Shown: one piece after another, positions 54,610-63,747 of the stretch
Numbering within the stretch: position 1 is the stretch's first letter
How the letters are laid out: each line of letters begins with the position of its first letter
Assembly (NCBI RefSeq): GCF_000266905.1
Contig: NC_018027.1
Location: 4,650,001 to 4,714,000, forward strand
Direction: 5' to 3'
Origin: Mycolicibacterium chubuense NBB4
GTDB lineage: Bacteria; Actinomycetota; Actinomycetes; Mycobacteriales; Mycobacteriaceae
Length of the DNA: 64,000 nucleotides
Notes under the pieces: generated by a model
Database searches by the model: none
Seen by the model: only the letters and a program-made list of their open reading frames with translations
Told to the model about the DNA's origin: nothing
Position numbers and translations under genes: made by a program

Positions 54610-54615
54610 TAGACT
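54610..54615 (+). promoter_or_regulatory. -10 box (TAGACT) for the 32-aa membrane microprotein
   Basis: TAGACT followed by 7 nt and GTG at 54623: the same geometry as the poly-Cys leader. Confidence 0.5.
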
Positions 54616-54622
54616 TGCCGTC

Positions 54623-54721
54623 GTGGTGCTGTTCTACGAGATCCTGCTCGTCGCGGCCGTCGTGGTGATCACGTGGTTCGCGTTGTACGCGCTGTACCGG
54701 CTGATCACCGACGAATCGTGA
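54623..54721 (+). CDS. 32-residue single-span membrane microprotein
   Basis: GTG 54623 to TGA 54719-54721. The product is a single hydrophobic helix ([20 protein letters not shown]) followed by LYRLITDES, so the C-terminus is probably cytoplasmic. There is no ribosome-binding site, but a TAGACT box 7 nt upstream indicates leaderless expression. It ends 22 bp before the nitrobindin GTG and would be the first gene of that transcript. Function unknown. Confidence 0.6.
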   Translation: MVLFYEILLVAAVVVITWFALYALYRLITDES

Positions 54722-54743
54722 CGCCGCGGACGCGAGGAGCAAT

Positions 54744-55373
54744 GTGACGTCCGGCGACGAGGCGGTCGCCGCAGCAGCCGAGCGGGCCCGCCAAACCGCC
54801 GCGCGCAACATCCCCGTGTTCGGGGATCTGCCCCTGCCCGCCGACACCGCGAATCTGCGCGAAGGCGCGAACCTCGACGACCAACTGCTGGCCCTGCTGC
54901 CGCTGGTGGGTGTGTGGCGCGGAGAGGGTGAAGGCCGCGGCTCCCACGGTGACTACCGGTTCGGCCAGCAGATCGTCGTGTCGCATGACGGCGGCGACTA
55001 CCTCAACTGGGAAGCCCGCTCGTGGCGGCTGACCGACGAAGGCGAATACCACAGTCCCACGCTGCGGGAGACCGGGTTCTGGCGGTTCGTCAGCGATCCC
55101 AACGACCCGGTGGAGTCGCAGGCCATCGAGCTGTTGCTGGCCCACTCCGTGGGGTATGTGGAGCTGTTCTACGGCCGCCCGCTCAATCAGTCGTCCTGGG
55201 AGCTGGTCACCGACGCGCTGGCACGCAGCAAGTCGGGGATGCTCGTGGGCGGCGCCAAGAGGCTGTACGGGATCATCGAAGGCGGTGATCTGGCGTACGT
55301 GGAAGAGCGTGTCGACGCCGACGGAGGCCTCGTACCGCACCTGTCCGCCCGTCTCTCGCGGTTCGCCGGATAG
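54744..55373 (+). CDS. Nitrobindin-like haem-binding beta-barrel protein
   Basis: 209 residues, GTG start preceded by GAGGAG. A 50-residue helical N-terminus leads into a lipocalin-like barrel with the GxWxGxG signature ([13 protein letters not shown]), [10 protein letters not shown] and C-terminal [13 protein letters not shown] whose His is the candidate haem ligand. M. tuberculosis Rv0813c is the structural prototype (Mt-Nb) and binds ferric haem reacting with NO/peroxynitrite. Cytosolic. Confidence 0.88.
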   Translation: MTSGDEAVAAAAERARQTAARNIPVFGDLPLPADTANLREGANLDDQLLALLPLVGVWRGEGEGRGSHGDYRFGQQIVVSHDGGDYLNWEARSWRLTDEGEYHSPTLRETGFWRFVSDPNDPVESQAIELLLAHSVGYVELFYGRPLNQSSWELVTDALARSKSGMLVGGAKRLYGIIEGGDLAYVEERVDADGGLVPHLSARLSRFAG

Positions 55374-55672
55374 TGCGCCGGCTGGCGTTGGCCGCCGCGC
55401 CCGCGGTGGCGCTGCTCGCGGCGTGCTCGGGCCCGAGTGATCCGGTCGTGTCCACCGCGCCGTTCGTCACGCCGAGTGTGGGTCACGGTGCGCTGGCCTA
55501 CTGCCTCGGCCAGCACGGCATACCCGCGCCGCCGGGGCCCGTGTCGGGACCGCCTGCCGGCGTCGACCCCGCGGATTGGGAGGCGGCGATGTCGGCGTGT
55601 TCGTCGCTGGCACCCGGCCCGTCGAATACGGCTGCGCCCGACCCGGACATGGAGCGGCCCCCGAGCCGTTGA
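55373..55672 (+). CDS. Small proline-rich lipoprotein
   Basis: 99 residues from a GTG whose first base is the last base of the nitrobindin stop. Signal peptide RRLALAAAPAVALLAACSG with lipobox LLAAC; the mature part contains LAYCLGQHGIPAPPGP and ADWEAAMSACSSLAPG, with two Cys that could bond. Lipid-anchored, function not recognised. Confidence 0.7.
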   Translation: MRRLALAAAPAVALLAACSGPSDPVVSTAPFVTPSVGHGALAYCLGQHGIPAPPGPVSGPPAGVDPADWEAAMSACSSLAPGPSNTAAPDPDMERPPSR

Positions 55673-55879
55673 TCCTGGTCGGACTCAACCGAGGGGCTCG
55701 GGGGCCGGGTGACTGCGGGGAATTCGCCAGCGCGCGCAGGTGCGTCAAGCGCTCCCCGGCGCTGCTAGCTCGCAGCCACCTCACATGTCCATAAGTCACT
55801 CAATTTCTCGGACCACCTCCTTCCCTGTGTACAGGCGAAGGTACCCGTGCAACGGCTGCGCGACAAGGGAATTACTCTT

Positions 55880-56761
55880 CTAGCGATCGCTGAGGATTGC
55901 GGCGTCGACCAATTCGGCGATGTCGTCGGGCTGCGGAGCCGACGGCAGCGGTGTCCCGTCCAGGGTGTGCACCCGGGCTGCCAGCGTGATGCTCGACACC
56001 AGCCAAACCCCTTGGGCGGCAACAAGGTCCGAGGGCTTCAACGCCTGGTAATCGCAGTCGTAACCCTTGTTGCGCGCCACCTCGAACAGCGCCTGCTGGG
56101 TGGTTCCGCGCAGGATCGGGTACCACGGCGGCGGCGTGAGCAGGCACGTGCGACCGTCCTCGGAGGTGGTCGCGATGACGACGGTCGACCGCGGGCCCTC
56201 GAGGAGGTGGCCGTCGGTGCTGAGGAAGATGACGTCACCGGCGCCGTGGCGTTCGGCATGCCGCAGCGCGGCCATGTTCACCGCATACGACAGCGTCTTG
56301 GCGCCGGCCAGCAGCCACGGCATGGTGTCGGCGGCGTCGGAGGGAAGTCCCCGGTCCAGCGTCAGCGCGGCCACTCCGCCGCGGCGGACCTGCGCGACGC
56401 GGTCCGGCAGCGGCGCGATCGTCGCGTAGGCGGTAGGGCCGCCGCCGCTCTCCCGTCCCCGGCTGTAGACGAGGCGCAGCACGCCCTCGTCGCCGCCGTC
56501 GGCCACCCAGCGGTCCACGGCGACGCGCACCGCCGAGCGCCACCGCGGCAGGTCCGGCGCGGGGAGGTCGACCAGCTTGGCCGAGTGCGTCAGCCGTGCC
56601 AGGTGCGCGTCGAGCAGGCAGGGCCTGCCGTGGCGGATCAGCAGGGTCTCGAAGATGCCGTCGCCGCGAACGGCCGCGAGATCGTCGGCGAACAGCAGCG
56701 GCGTGCGCGGATCGTGTAGCTGCCCGTCGAGGGTGACGACAACACTTGCTCCGTCGGCCAT
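55880..56761 (-). CDS. pabC: Aminodeoxychorismate lyase / class IV PLP aminotransferase
   Basis: 293 residues of fold-type IV PLP enzymes. Motifs: RGDGIFETLLIRHGRP, catalytic Lys in LLAGAKTLSYAVNM, DVIFLSTDGHLLEGPRST and PILRGTTQQALF. It would release p-aminobenzoate and pyruvate from aminodeoxychorismate for folate synthesis; branched-chain or D-amino acid aminotransferase are the alternatives in this fold. Order next to ygfZ and DUF3073 matches Rv0812-Rv0810c. Confidence 0.85.
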   Translation of the reverse strand: MADGASVVVTLDGQLHDPRTPLLFADDLAAVRGDGIFETLLIRHGRPCLLDAHLARLTHSAKLVDLPAPDLPRWRSAVRVAVDRWVADGGDEGVLRLVYSRGRESGGGPTAYATIAPLPDRVAQVRRGGVAALTLDRGLPSDAADTMPWLLAGAKTLSYAVNMAALRHAERHGAGDVIFLSTDGHLLEGPRSTVVIATTSEDGRTCLLTPPPWYPILRGTTQQALFEVARNKGYDCDYQALKPSDLVAAQGVWLVSSITLAARVHTLDGTPLPSAPQPDDIAELVDAAILSDR

Positions 56762-56812
56762 GGGCCCTCAGCGTAGCCCCGCCGGCGTGGGCGGGGCTCG
56801 TAGAGTTGAGCC

Positions 56813-57898
56813 ATGGCCTCGACCAGCACCGGCGTACCCGCTCCCGACACCGGACCCGACGCCGGCGCGACCTGGCACTACGGTGACCCGTTCGGTGAAC
56901 AACGGGCGGCCGCACAGGCCGCCGTCGTCGTCGACCGCTCGCATCGCGCGGTGCTGTCGCTCACCGGGAGTGACCGCAAGACGTGGCTGCACAGCATTTC
57001 CACCCAGCACGTCAGCGAGCTCCCCGACGGGGTGGTCACCGAGAATCTGAGTCTCGACGGCCAGGGGCGTGTCGAGGATCACTGGCTGCAGACCCAGCTG
57101 GAGGGCGTCACCGTCCTCGACACCGAACCGTGGCGCGGCGAATCGCTGCTGGGTTATCTGCGCAAGATGGTGTTCTGGTCCGACGTCGTCGTGGAGCCCG
57201 CCGATCTGGCGGTGTTGTCGCTGCTCGGCCCCGGCGTCGCCGACACGCCGGTGCTCGACACGCTGGGGGTCTCCGCGCTGCCCGCCCCGGGCACCGCGGT
57301 GCCCCTGCCGGCCGGTGGTTTCCTCCGCCGGATCGCCGCGGACGATCTCGAGGTCGACGTCGTCGTCCCACGCGACCAGGTCGCACAGTGGCGTGAGCGG
57401 CTGATCACCGCGGGCGTGCGGCCTGCCGGTGTGTGGGCGTACGAGGCCCATCGGGTGGCAGCGCTGCGGCCCCGGCTCGGGGTGGACACCGACGAGCGCA
57501 CCATCCCTCACGAGGTGGGCTGGATCGGGTCGGCGGTGCACCTGGACAAGGGCTGTTACCGAGGGCAGGAAACCGTGGCTCGGGTCCACAACCTGGGCAA
57601 ACCGCCGCGGATGCTCGTGATGCTGCATCTCGACGGCACCGACGACCGGCCGTCGGCCGGGGACCCGGTACTGGCAGGAGGGCGCACGGTCGGACGGCTG
57701 GGCACGGTCGTGGACCACGTGGACGAGGGGACGATCGCGCTGGCCCTGGTCAAGCGCGGGCTGCCGGCGGACACCGCGCTGACGACCGGCGGTGACGTGG
57801 TGGTGTCCGCCACCATCGATCCCGACTCGATGCCGGCTGCCGACACCGTCGGAGCAGGCCGTCTGGCGGTGGAGCGGCTGCGCGGCGGCCCGCAATAA
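56813..57898 (+). CDS. ygfZ: YgfZ/CAF17-like folate-binding Fe-S cluster assembly protein
   Basis: 361 residues with a GcvT-like folate-binding fold. The diagnostic motif KGCYRGQETVAR with its conserved Cys lies near residue 245. YgfZ uses tetrahydrofolate to support assembly or repair of some [4Fe-4S] enzymes. Divergent from the p-aminobenzoate gene, a folate link that may be functional. Confidence 0.92.
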   Translation: MASTSTGVPAPDTGPDAGATWHYGDPFGEQRAAAQAAVVVDRSHRAVLSLTGSDRKTWLHSISTQHVSELPDGVVTENLSLDGQGRVEDHWLQTQLEGVTVLDTEPWRGESLLGYLRKMVFWSDVVVEPADLAVLSLLGPGVADTPVLDTLGVSALPAPGTAVPLPAGGFLRRIAADDLEVDVVVPRDQVAQWRERLITAGVRPAGVWAYEAHRVAALRPRLGVDTDERTIPHEVGWIGSAVHLDKGCYRGQETVARVHNLGKPPRMLVMLHLDGTDDRPSAGDPVLAGGRTVGRLGTVVDHVDEGTIALALVKRGLPADTALTTGGDVVVSATIDPDSMPAADTVGAGRLAVERLRGGPQ

Positions 57899-58030
57899 GC
57901 CACAGGCGAAACGGGGCCTGCCAGCGCCGCGGCCTCAGGCACGCTAAAGTGTTGGCAGGACAATAAGCACACTCAGATCGGAGCCGCCTAGCAATTGGGC
58001 CGCTCCGTTATTGCGCGAGGGGGTTCCCCC

Positions 58031-58216
58031 ATGGGCCGCGGCCGGGCAAAGGCAAAGCAGACCAAGGTTGCACGTGAGCTCAAATACAGCTCACCGCAAA
58101 CCGATTTCACGCAGCTACAGCGTGAGCTGTCGGGCTCGTCGCACGACGACCACCTCAACGGCAGTGACGTGCCGTCGGACGACGGCTGGGCCGACGAGGA
58201 CGACTGGCGGCGCTAG
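58031..58216 (+). CDS. DUF3073 small protein
   Basis: 61 residues from the ATG at 58031. Basic N-terminus (GRGRAKAKQTKVARELKYSS) and an acidic C-terminus (DGWADEDDWRR), the complete DUF3073 signature found in actinobacteria (Rv0810c). Probably nucleic-acid or ribosome associated by charge, but no function is known. Converges with purM. Confidence 0.88.
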   Translation: MGRGRAKAKQTKVARELKYSSPQTDFTQLQRELSGSSHDDHLNGSDVPSDDGWADEDDWRR

Positions 58217-58238
58217 TCTCGGCGAGCCCGCCGGCTTC

Positions 58239-59312
58239 CTAGAACCTGGGGTGCTGGCCGACCAGCACGGCTCGTGACGAGTCCTTGCTGCCCTTCTGGA
58301 CGGTTCCGAGGGTCCAGCAGTCCAGGTGTCGGGCGGTCAGAACGGCCAACGCGCGATCGGTGTCCTCCGGCGCGACGACGGCCACCATCCCGACACCCAT
58401 GTTGAACGTCTTCTCCATCTCGGTGCGCTCGATCCGGCCCCGCTGGGCGATCATGCCGAACACCGGTGCCGGCGTCCACGTGCCCCGGTCGAGTTCGGCC
58501 GTCAGCCCGTGCGGAATCACCCGTTCGAGGTTGCCCGCCAACCCGCCGCCGGTGACGTGGCAGAAGGTGCGCACCTGCGTCTCGGCCGCCAGCGCCAGGC
58601 AGTCCTTGGTGTAGATGCGGGTGGGTTCGAGCAGTTCCTCGCCGAGAGTGCGGCCGAACTCCTCGACGTGCCCGGCCAGATTCATGTGGTCGATCTCGAG
58701 CAGCACGTGGCGGGCCAGCGAGTAGCCGTTGGAATGCAGGCCGGTCGACGCCATCGCGATGATCACGTCGCCGGGCCGGACGCGGTCCGGCCCGAGCACG
58801 TCGTCGGCCTCCACCACGCCCACACCGGTCGCGGAGATGTCGTAGTGGTCGGGCGCCATCAGCCCCGGATGCTCGGCGGTCTCTCCGCCCAGCAGGGCGC
58901 AGCCGGCCATGACGCAGCCGTCGGCGATGCCCGACACCAGCTCGGCGACGCGTTCGGGGACGGTACGGCCGACGGCGATGTAGTCCTGCAGGAACAGCGG
59001 CTCGGCGCCGCACACCACCAGGTCGTCGACGACCATCGCCACCAGGTCGATGCCGACGGTGTCGTGCTTGTCCATCGCCTGCGCGACCGCGAGCTTGGTG
59101 CCGACCCCGTCGGTGGAAGACGCCAGCAGCGGCTCGCGGTAGCCACCCCGCAGCGCGAACAGCCCGGCGAAGCCCCCCAGACCGCCCCGCACCTCGGGCC
59201 GGGTGGCCTTGTGGGCTAGCGGCTTGAACAGTTCGACGGCGCGGTCACCTGCTTCGATGTCCACACCTGCCGACGCGTAAGAAATGCCGTGCTGTTCGGC
59301 GCGCTCGGTCAT
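58239..59312 (-). CDS. purM: Phosphoribosylformylglycinamidine cyclo-ligase
   Basis: 357 residues from the ATG at 59312 (MTERAEQHGISYASAGVDIE); the frame is open upstream but unlike the family. ATP/substrate motifs: LLASSTDGVGTKL, GIDLVAMVVDDL, MAGCALLGGETAEHPG and TGGGLAGNLERV. It closes the imidazole ring of AIR in purine synthesis. Leaderless start: TAGCCT box 8 nt upstream. Confidence 0.96.
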   Translation of the reverse strand: MTERAEQHGISYASAGVDIEAGDRAVELFKPLAHKATRPEVRGGLGGFAGLFALRGGYREPLLASSTDGVGTKLAVAQAMDKHDTVGIDLVAMVVDDLVVCGAEPLFLQDYIAVGRTVPERVAELVSGIADGCVMAGCALLGGETAEHPGLMAPDHYDISATGVGVVEADDVLGPDRVRPGDVIIAMASTGLHSNGYSLARHVLLEIDHMNLAGHVEEFGRTLGEELLEPTRIYTKDCLALAAETQVRTFCHVTGGGLAGNLERVIPHGLTAELDRGTWTPAPVFGMIAQRGRIERTEMEKTFNMGVGMVAVVAPEDTDRALAVLTARHLDCWTLGTVQKGSKDSSRAVLVGQHPRF

Positions 59313-59320
59313 CGAGAGCA

Positions 59321-59326
59321 AGGCTA
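59321..59326 (-). promoter_or_regulatory. -10 box (TAGCCT) for leaderless purM
   Basis: TAGCCT on the minus strand, 8 nt before the purM ATG. Confidence 0.45.
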
Positions 59327-59419
59327 CCCCGCGTGTCGCGGCGAACCACGCCCACCGCCGGGCAGCGCCCGATCCGGCTCGAGGGTTTGCCCGACCCCGG
59401 AACGGGTCATCCCCGCGCC

Positions 59420-60403
59420 ATGTCCGCTGAGCGAGTCCGCTGCCTGGTAACCGGTGCCACCGGCTACATCGGCGGCCGGTTGATCCCCGAGCTGCTGGAG
59501 CGCGGCCACGCCGTGCGCGCCATGGCACGCACCCCCGGCAAGCTCGACGACGCCGCCTGGCGGGACCGGGTCGACGTGGCCAAAGGCGATCTCACCGATC
59601 CCGAATCGCTCACCTCAGCCTTCGACGGGATGGACGTCGTCTACTACCTGGTGCACTCGATGGGTACGTCGAAGGACTTCGTGGCCGACGAGGCGCGCTC
59701 GGCACGCAACGTCGTCGCCGCCGCGAAGAGGGACGGCGTGCGGCGGATCGTGTACCTGGGCGGGCTGCACCCGGCCGGAACCGAACTGTCGCGGCATCTG
59801 GCGTCCCGCGTCGAGGTCGGGGAGATCCTGATGGAGTCGTCGATCGAGACGGTGGTGCTTCAGGCGGGCATCGTCATCGGGTCGGGGTCGGCGTCGTTCG
59901 AGATGGTCCGGCATCTCACCGATCGGCTGCCCGTGATGACGACACCGAAGTGGGTGCACAACAAGATCCAGCCCATCGCGATCGGGGACGTGCTGCACTA
60001 CCTCGCGGAGGCTGCGACCGCGCCGGTCCCGGAGTCGCGGACCTGGGACATCGGCGGGCCGGACGCGATGGAGTACGGCGAGGCGATGCAGATCTACGCC
60101 GATGTGGCCGGGTTGCGCCGCCGGGTGATGGTGGTGCTGCCGTTCCTCACTCCGACGATCGCGAGCCTGTGGGTGGGGCTGGTGACGCCGATACCGGCGG
60201 GGCTGGCCCGTCCGCTCGTCGAATCGCTCGAGTGCGACGCCGTGTGCCACGAGCACGACATCGACGCCGTGATCCCGCCCCCGCCGGGCGGACTGACGGG
60301 CTACCGGGACGCGGTGGTGCAAGCTCTGCGCGCGGAGGGCAACGAGGGCCGGCACGGACGCCGCAGGCATCTACTGAAATTCAGTCCCGGTCAGCCGCAG
60401 TGA
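59420..60403 (+). CDS. NAD(P)-binding SDR-type protein (atypical extended SDR)
   Basis: 327 residues from the ATG at 59420. Rossmann motif CLVTGATGYIGGRLIPE, then GDLTDPESL, VYYLVHSMG and a late WVHNKIQPIAIGDVLHYL segment like NmrA/complex I NDUFA9-type proteins. It lacks an obvious YxxxK catalytic pair, suggesting a binding or isomerase-type role. It sits between divergent purM and convergent purF; this gene is not in the M. tuberculosis purM-purF spacer as I recall it. Confidence 0.82.
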   Translation: MSAERVRCLVTGATGYIGGRLIPELLERGHAVRAMARTPGKLDDAAWRDRVDVAKGDLTDPESLTSAFDGMDVVYYLVHSMGTSKDFVADEARSARNVVAAAKRDGVRRIVYLGGLHPAGTELSRHLASRVEVGEILMESSIETVVLQAGIVIGSGSASFEMVRHLTDRLPVMTTPKWVHNKIQPIAIGDVLHYLAEAATAPVPESRTWDIGGPDAMEYGEAMQIYADVAGLRRRVMVVLPFLTPTIASLWVGLVTPIPAGLARPLVESLECDAVCHEHDIDAVIPPPPGGLTGYRDAVVQALRAEGNEGRHGRRRHLLKFSPGQPQ

Positions 60404-60427
60404 CATTCGGGGACATTCGCGGAGGCG

Positions 60428-61960
60428 TCAGGGGCGGCGTAGCGCCGAGGCGTTGTCGTTGTCGGGCTGGATCGGGATGCCGGTGCGCGCCGCGGTGGTC
60501 AGCATGTGTTCGATGACGTTCTTGCCGAGCGCGGTCTCCCCCGGCAACTCGATCGGATAGTTCCCGTCGAAGCACGCCGAGCACAGCCGCGACGCGGGCT
60601 GCTCCGTCGCAGCGATCATGCCGTGCTGGGAGATGTAGCTCAGGCTGTCCGCGCCGATGGCGTGTCGTACCGCTTCGAGCATCTCGGCCTCGTCGGCATC
60701 GGCGTTCGAGGCGTTGGCGATCAGCTCGGCCGGCGTGGCGAAGTCGATGCCGTAGAAGCAGGGCCATTTCACCGGCGGGGAAGCTATCCGAACATGCACC
60801 TCGACCGCACCGGCCTCGCGCAGCATCCGGATCAGTGCGCGCTGGGTGTTGCCGCGGACGATCGAGTCGTCGACGACGATCAACCGCTTGCCGCGGATCA
60901 CTTCCTTGAGGGGGTTGAGCTTGAGCCGGATGCCGAGCTGACGGATGGTCTGCGACGGCTGGATGAACGTGCGCCCCACGTAGGCGTTCTTCATCAGGCC
61001 CTGGCCGTAGGGGATGCCCGACTCCTGGGCGTAGCCGACGGCTGCCGGGGTCCCGGACTCGGGGACGCCGATGACCAGGTCGGCGTCGACGGGCTTCTCG
61101 CGGGCGAGCCGGCGGCCGATGTCGACGCGGGTGGCGTGCACCGAGCGGCCGACGATCGTGCTGTCGGGCCGGGCCAGGTAGACGTACTCGAAGACGCAGC
61201 CCTTCGGCGTGGGCGGCGCGAAGCGGCTGGAGCGCACGCCGTCGGCGTCGATGGCGAGCAGCTCGCCCGGCTCGATGTCGCGGACGAACGAGGCGCCGAC
61301 GATGTCGAGCGCGGCGGTCTCGGAAGCGACCACCCAGCCGCGGTCGAGCCGGCCCAGCGACAGCGGTCGTACGCCGTACGGGTCGCGAGCCGCGTAGAGG
61401 GTGTTCTCGTCCATGAAGGTGAGGCAGAACGCACCGCGGACGGTGGGCAGCAGTTCGAGGGCGGCCTGTTCGAGCGAGGAGTCCGCCGCGCCGTGGGCGA
61501 GCAGGGCCCCGAGGATGTCGGAGTCCGTGGTGGCCGCGGCGGCGCCGCGATTGCTCATCAGCCCTTCGTCGCGGGCGCGGGCGGCCAGTTCAGCGGTGTT
61601 GACCAGGTTGCCGTTGTGGCCGAGTGCCACGCCGGTACCGGCGGCGGTGTTCCGGAACACCGGCTGAGCGTTCTCCCACGTGGTGGAGCCGGTCGTCGAG
61701 TAGCGGCAGTGCCCGACGGCGACGTGGCCCTGCATGGCGGCCAGCGTCTGTTCGTCGAACACCTGACTGACCAGGCCGAGGTCTTTGAACACCAGTACCT
61801 GGGAACCGTCGGCGACGGCGATGCCCGCCGCCTCCTGGCCCCTGTGCTGCAGCGCATAGAGGCCGTAGTACGTGAGCTTCGCCACCTCCTCGCCAGGGGC
61901 CCAGACCCCGAATACGCCGCACTCTTCCTTGGGCTCGTTGTCTAGCTGTTCGGAGGTCAC
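60428..61960 (-). CDS. purF: Amidophosphoribosyltransferase
   Basis: 510 residues. An N-terminal propeptide (MTSEQLDNEPKEE) precedes the nucleophile Cys14 (CGVFGVWAPG) of the glutaminase domain. The C-terminal phosphoribosyltransferase domain has the PRPP loop RLIVVDDSIVRGNT and Cys residues (HVRIASPPVKWPCFYGID, LCSACFDGNYP) typical of the Fe-S type. It makes phosphoribosylamine, the first step of purine synthesis. Rv0808 equivalent. Confidence 0.96.
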   Translation of the reverse strand: MTSEQLDNEPKEECGVFGVWAPGEEVAKLTYYGLYALQHRGQEAAGIAVADGSQVLVFKDLGLVSQVFDEQTLAAMQGHVAVGHCRYSTTGSTTWENAQPVFRNTAAGTGVALGHNGNLVNTAELAARARDEGLMSNRGAAAATTDSDILGALLAHGAADSSLEQAALELLPTVRGAFCLTFMDENTLYAARDPYGVRPLSLGRLDRGWVVASETAALDIVGASFVRDIEPGELLAIDADGVRSSRFAPPTPKGCVFEYVYLARPDSTIVGRSVHATRVDIGRRLAREKPVDADLVIGVPESGTPAAVGYAQESGIPYGQGLMKNAYVGRTFIQPSQTIRQLGIRLKLNPLKEVIRGKRLIVVDDSIVRGNTQRALIRMLREAGAVEVHVRIASPPVKWPCFYGIDFATPAELIANASNADADEAEMLEAVRHAIGADSLSYISQHGMIAATEQPASRLCSACFDGNYPIELPGETALGKNVIEHMLTTAARTGIPIQPDNDNASALRRP

Positions 61961-62132
61961 GATCTACGTTGCTCCCTGGGGGCTGGGGGTGACGCTGGCC
62001 AGTCTACGGTGAACGGCCGCAAAACGCGGAATCCCTGCCGCGGTGTGGCCGTGACCGACAACGGGTGTCGGGCACATTCCATTCCCGGGCCCATTCCCAG
62101 CCGATTCCTGTTGCCCGGGGCCGGGTTACACC

Positions 62133-62525
62133 TCAGTCGGGCAGCGCGACCAGAGGCAGAGACGCCGCGATCTCGGCGGCCCGCGAACCCGACAGCTGCA
62201 GGGTCCCGGCGGCGGCCGCGTCGTCGACGGACGTCAAACCGGTCGCCAGCCGTAGCCAGGTCCGCGGGTCGGTCTCCACGACGTTGGGCGGGTTGCCGCG
62301 GGTGTGCTTGGGGCCGGGGATGCACTGCACGGCGACGAAGGGCGGCACCCTCACTTCGACCGCCGCACCGGGCGCGGCCGCCGCGAGTGTCCTGGCGGTG
62401 GACCGGACGGCCTCGGCGATCTCGGTGCGGCCGGGTGCGGGGAGGCGCTCGTCGCGCAGCCAGTCCGCGACAGCGGCGACGGCGGCGCGGGTCTTTGCCG
62501 GATCGGCACTACGACGGACGGCCAT
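62133..62525 (-). CDS. Sterol-carrier-family-like protein
   Basis: 130 residues, matching remembered Rv0807 beside purF. N-terminal helical region and a conserved segment PPFVAVQCIPGPKHTRGNPP. The late part (WLRLATGLTSVDDAAAAGTL) resembles the SCP2-like/MDMPI C-terminal fold. No signal peptide. Function unknown; the family name is by fold only. Confidence 0.78.
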   Translation of the reverse strand: MAVRRSADPAKTRAAVAAVADWLRDERLPAPGRTEIAEAVRSTARTLAAAAPGAAVEVRVPPFVAVQCIPGPKHTRGNPPNVVETDPRTWLRLATGLTSVDDAAAAGTLQLSGSRAAEIAASLPLVALPD

Positions 62526-62529
62526 GATC

Positions 62530-62535
62530 TAGGTT
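62530..62535 (+). promoter_or_regulatory. -10 box (TAGGTT) for the orphan MCE gene
   Basis: TAGGTT, then 6 nt, then the GTG at 62542. Confidence 0.45.
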
Positions 62536-62541
62536 CTCAAA

Positions 62542-63747
62542 GTGTCTGAAGCCCGGGACGCACCGCCCTACCGGCGGCTGGGTGCGCTCCTGCTGGTGAT
62601 CGCGGCCGCGCTGGGCCTCCTGGTCTTCTTCCAGTTCCAGGGCCGATTCATTCCCTCGGTCGAGGTGACGCTGAGTTCGCCGCGGGCGGGACTGGTGGTG
62701 GAGAAGGGCGCCAAGGTCACGTTCAACGGTGTCGAGATCGGCCGGGTGGTGGGCATCGCGCCGGCGGGCACCGGGGACATCCCCGGAGCCGATCTGACAC
62801 TGCACATCGATCCCGCTGCGCTGCACGTCATCCCGGCCAACGCGGTGGTGGAGATCCGCGCCACGACCGTGTTCGGCAACAAGTACATCTCGTTTACCTC
62901 GCCGGAAAACCCATCTGCTCAACGTCTTTCGGCGAATGATGTGCTTCACGTGAGGGCGGTGACGACGGAGTTCAACACGTTGTTCGAGACGGTGACCGCG
63001 ATCGCCGAGCAGGTGGACCCGGTCAAGCTCAATCAGACCCTGGCCGCCACCGCGCAGGCCCTGTCCGGCCTCGGCGAGCGGTTCGGAGACTCCTTGCTCG
63101 ACGGCAACCGGATTCTCGGCGACCTCGATCCCCGGCTGCCTCGAGCCCGACACGACATCCGGGCGCTTGCGGATCTGGCCGACCTCTACGCCGATTCGTC
63201 TCCCGATCTCTGGGCGGGTCTTGCGGACGCGGTGACCACGGCGCGCACGCTCGACGCCCACCGCGACGACGTCGACGCGGCACTCATGGCCGCGATCGGG
63301 TTCTCGGGTGTGGCCACCGATCCGTTCGAGCGCGGCGGACCCTATCTGGTGCGCGGCGCCGAAGACCTACTGCCGACGACGAAGCTGCTCGACGACTACC
63401 GCGGGATGATCCTGTGCACGATCCGCAACTACCACGATGTCGCCCCGGACTTCGCTCGCGTGCTCGGCGGCGACAACGGTTATTCGCTGCGGTCGGCCGG
63501 CACCGCGCTGGGCGCCGGGAATCCCTTCATCTATCCCGACAATCTGCCGAGGGTGAATGCCCGGGGCGGCCCCGAGGGCAAGCCCGGCTGTTGGCAGAAG
63601 ATCACGCGCGACCTGTGGCCGAACCCCTATCTGGTGATGGACACCGGCTACAGCCTGGCGCCGTACAACCACTTCGAGCTCGGGCAACCGCTATTCACCG
63701 ACTACGTGTGGGGCCGGCAGGTCGGTCAGCTGACCATCAATCCGTGA
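62542..63747 (+). CDS. Orphan MCE-family substrate-binding protein
   Basis: 401 residues. One membrane helix near the N-terminus (LGALLLVIAAALGLLVFFQF), the MCE domain (SPRAGLVVEKGAKVTFNGVE, GRVVGIAP, VFGNKYISFTSP) and a helical C-terminal region (FNTLFETVTAIAEQVDPVKL) as in MceA-F proteins. MCE proteins carry lipids through the cell envelope as hexamers with YrbE permeases, but no yrbE or other mce gene is nearby. Start is leaderless. Its last 11 bp overlap the convergent CPBP gene. Confidence 0.9.
   Translation: MSEARDAPPYRRLGALLLVIAAALGLLVFFQFQGRFIPSVEVTLSSPRAGLVVEKGAKVTFNGVEIGRVVGIAPAGTGDIPGADLTLHIDPAALHVIPANAVVEIRATTVFGNKYISFTSPENPSAQRLSANDVLHVRAVTTEFNTLFETVTAIAEQVDPVKLNQTLAATAQALSGLGERFGDSLLDGNRILGDLDPRLPRARHDIRALADLADLYADSSPDLWAGLADAVTTARTLDAHRDDVDAALMAAIGFSGVATDPFERGGPYLVRGAEDLLPTTKLLDDYRGMILCTIRNYHDVAPDFARVLGGDNGYSLRSAGTALGAGNPFIYPDNLPRVNARGGPEGKPGCWQKITRDLWPNPYLVMDTGYSLAPYNHFELGQPLFTDYVWGRQVGQLTINP

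Noticed and set aside
60506..61945. 479-codon plus-strand open stretch opposite purF
   Set aside because: Antisense shadow; purF has all catalytic motifs on the other strand.
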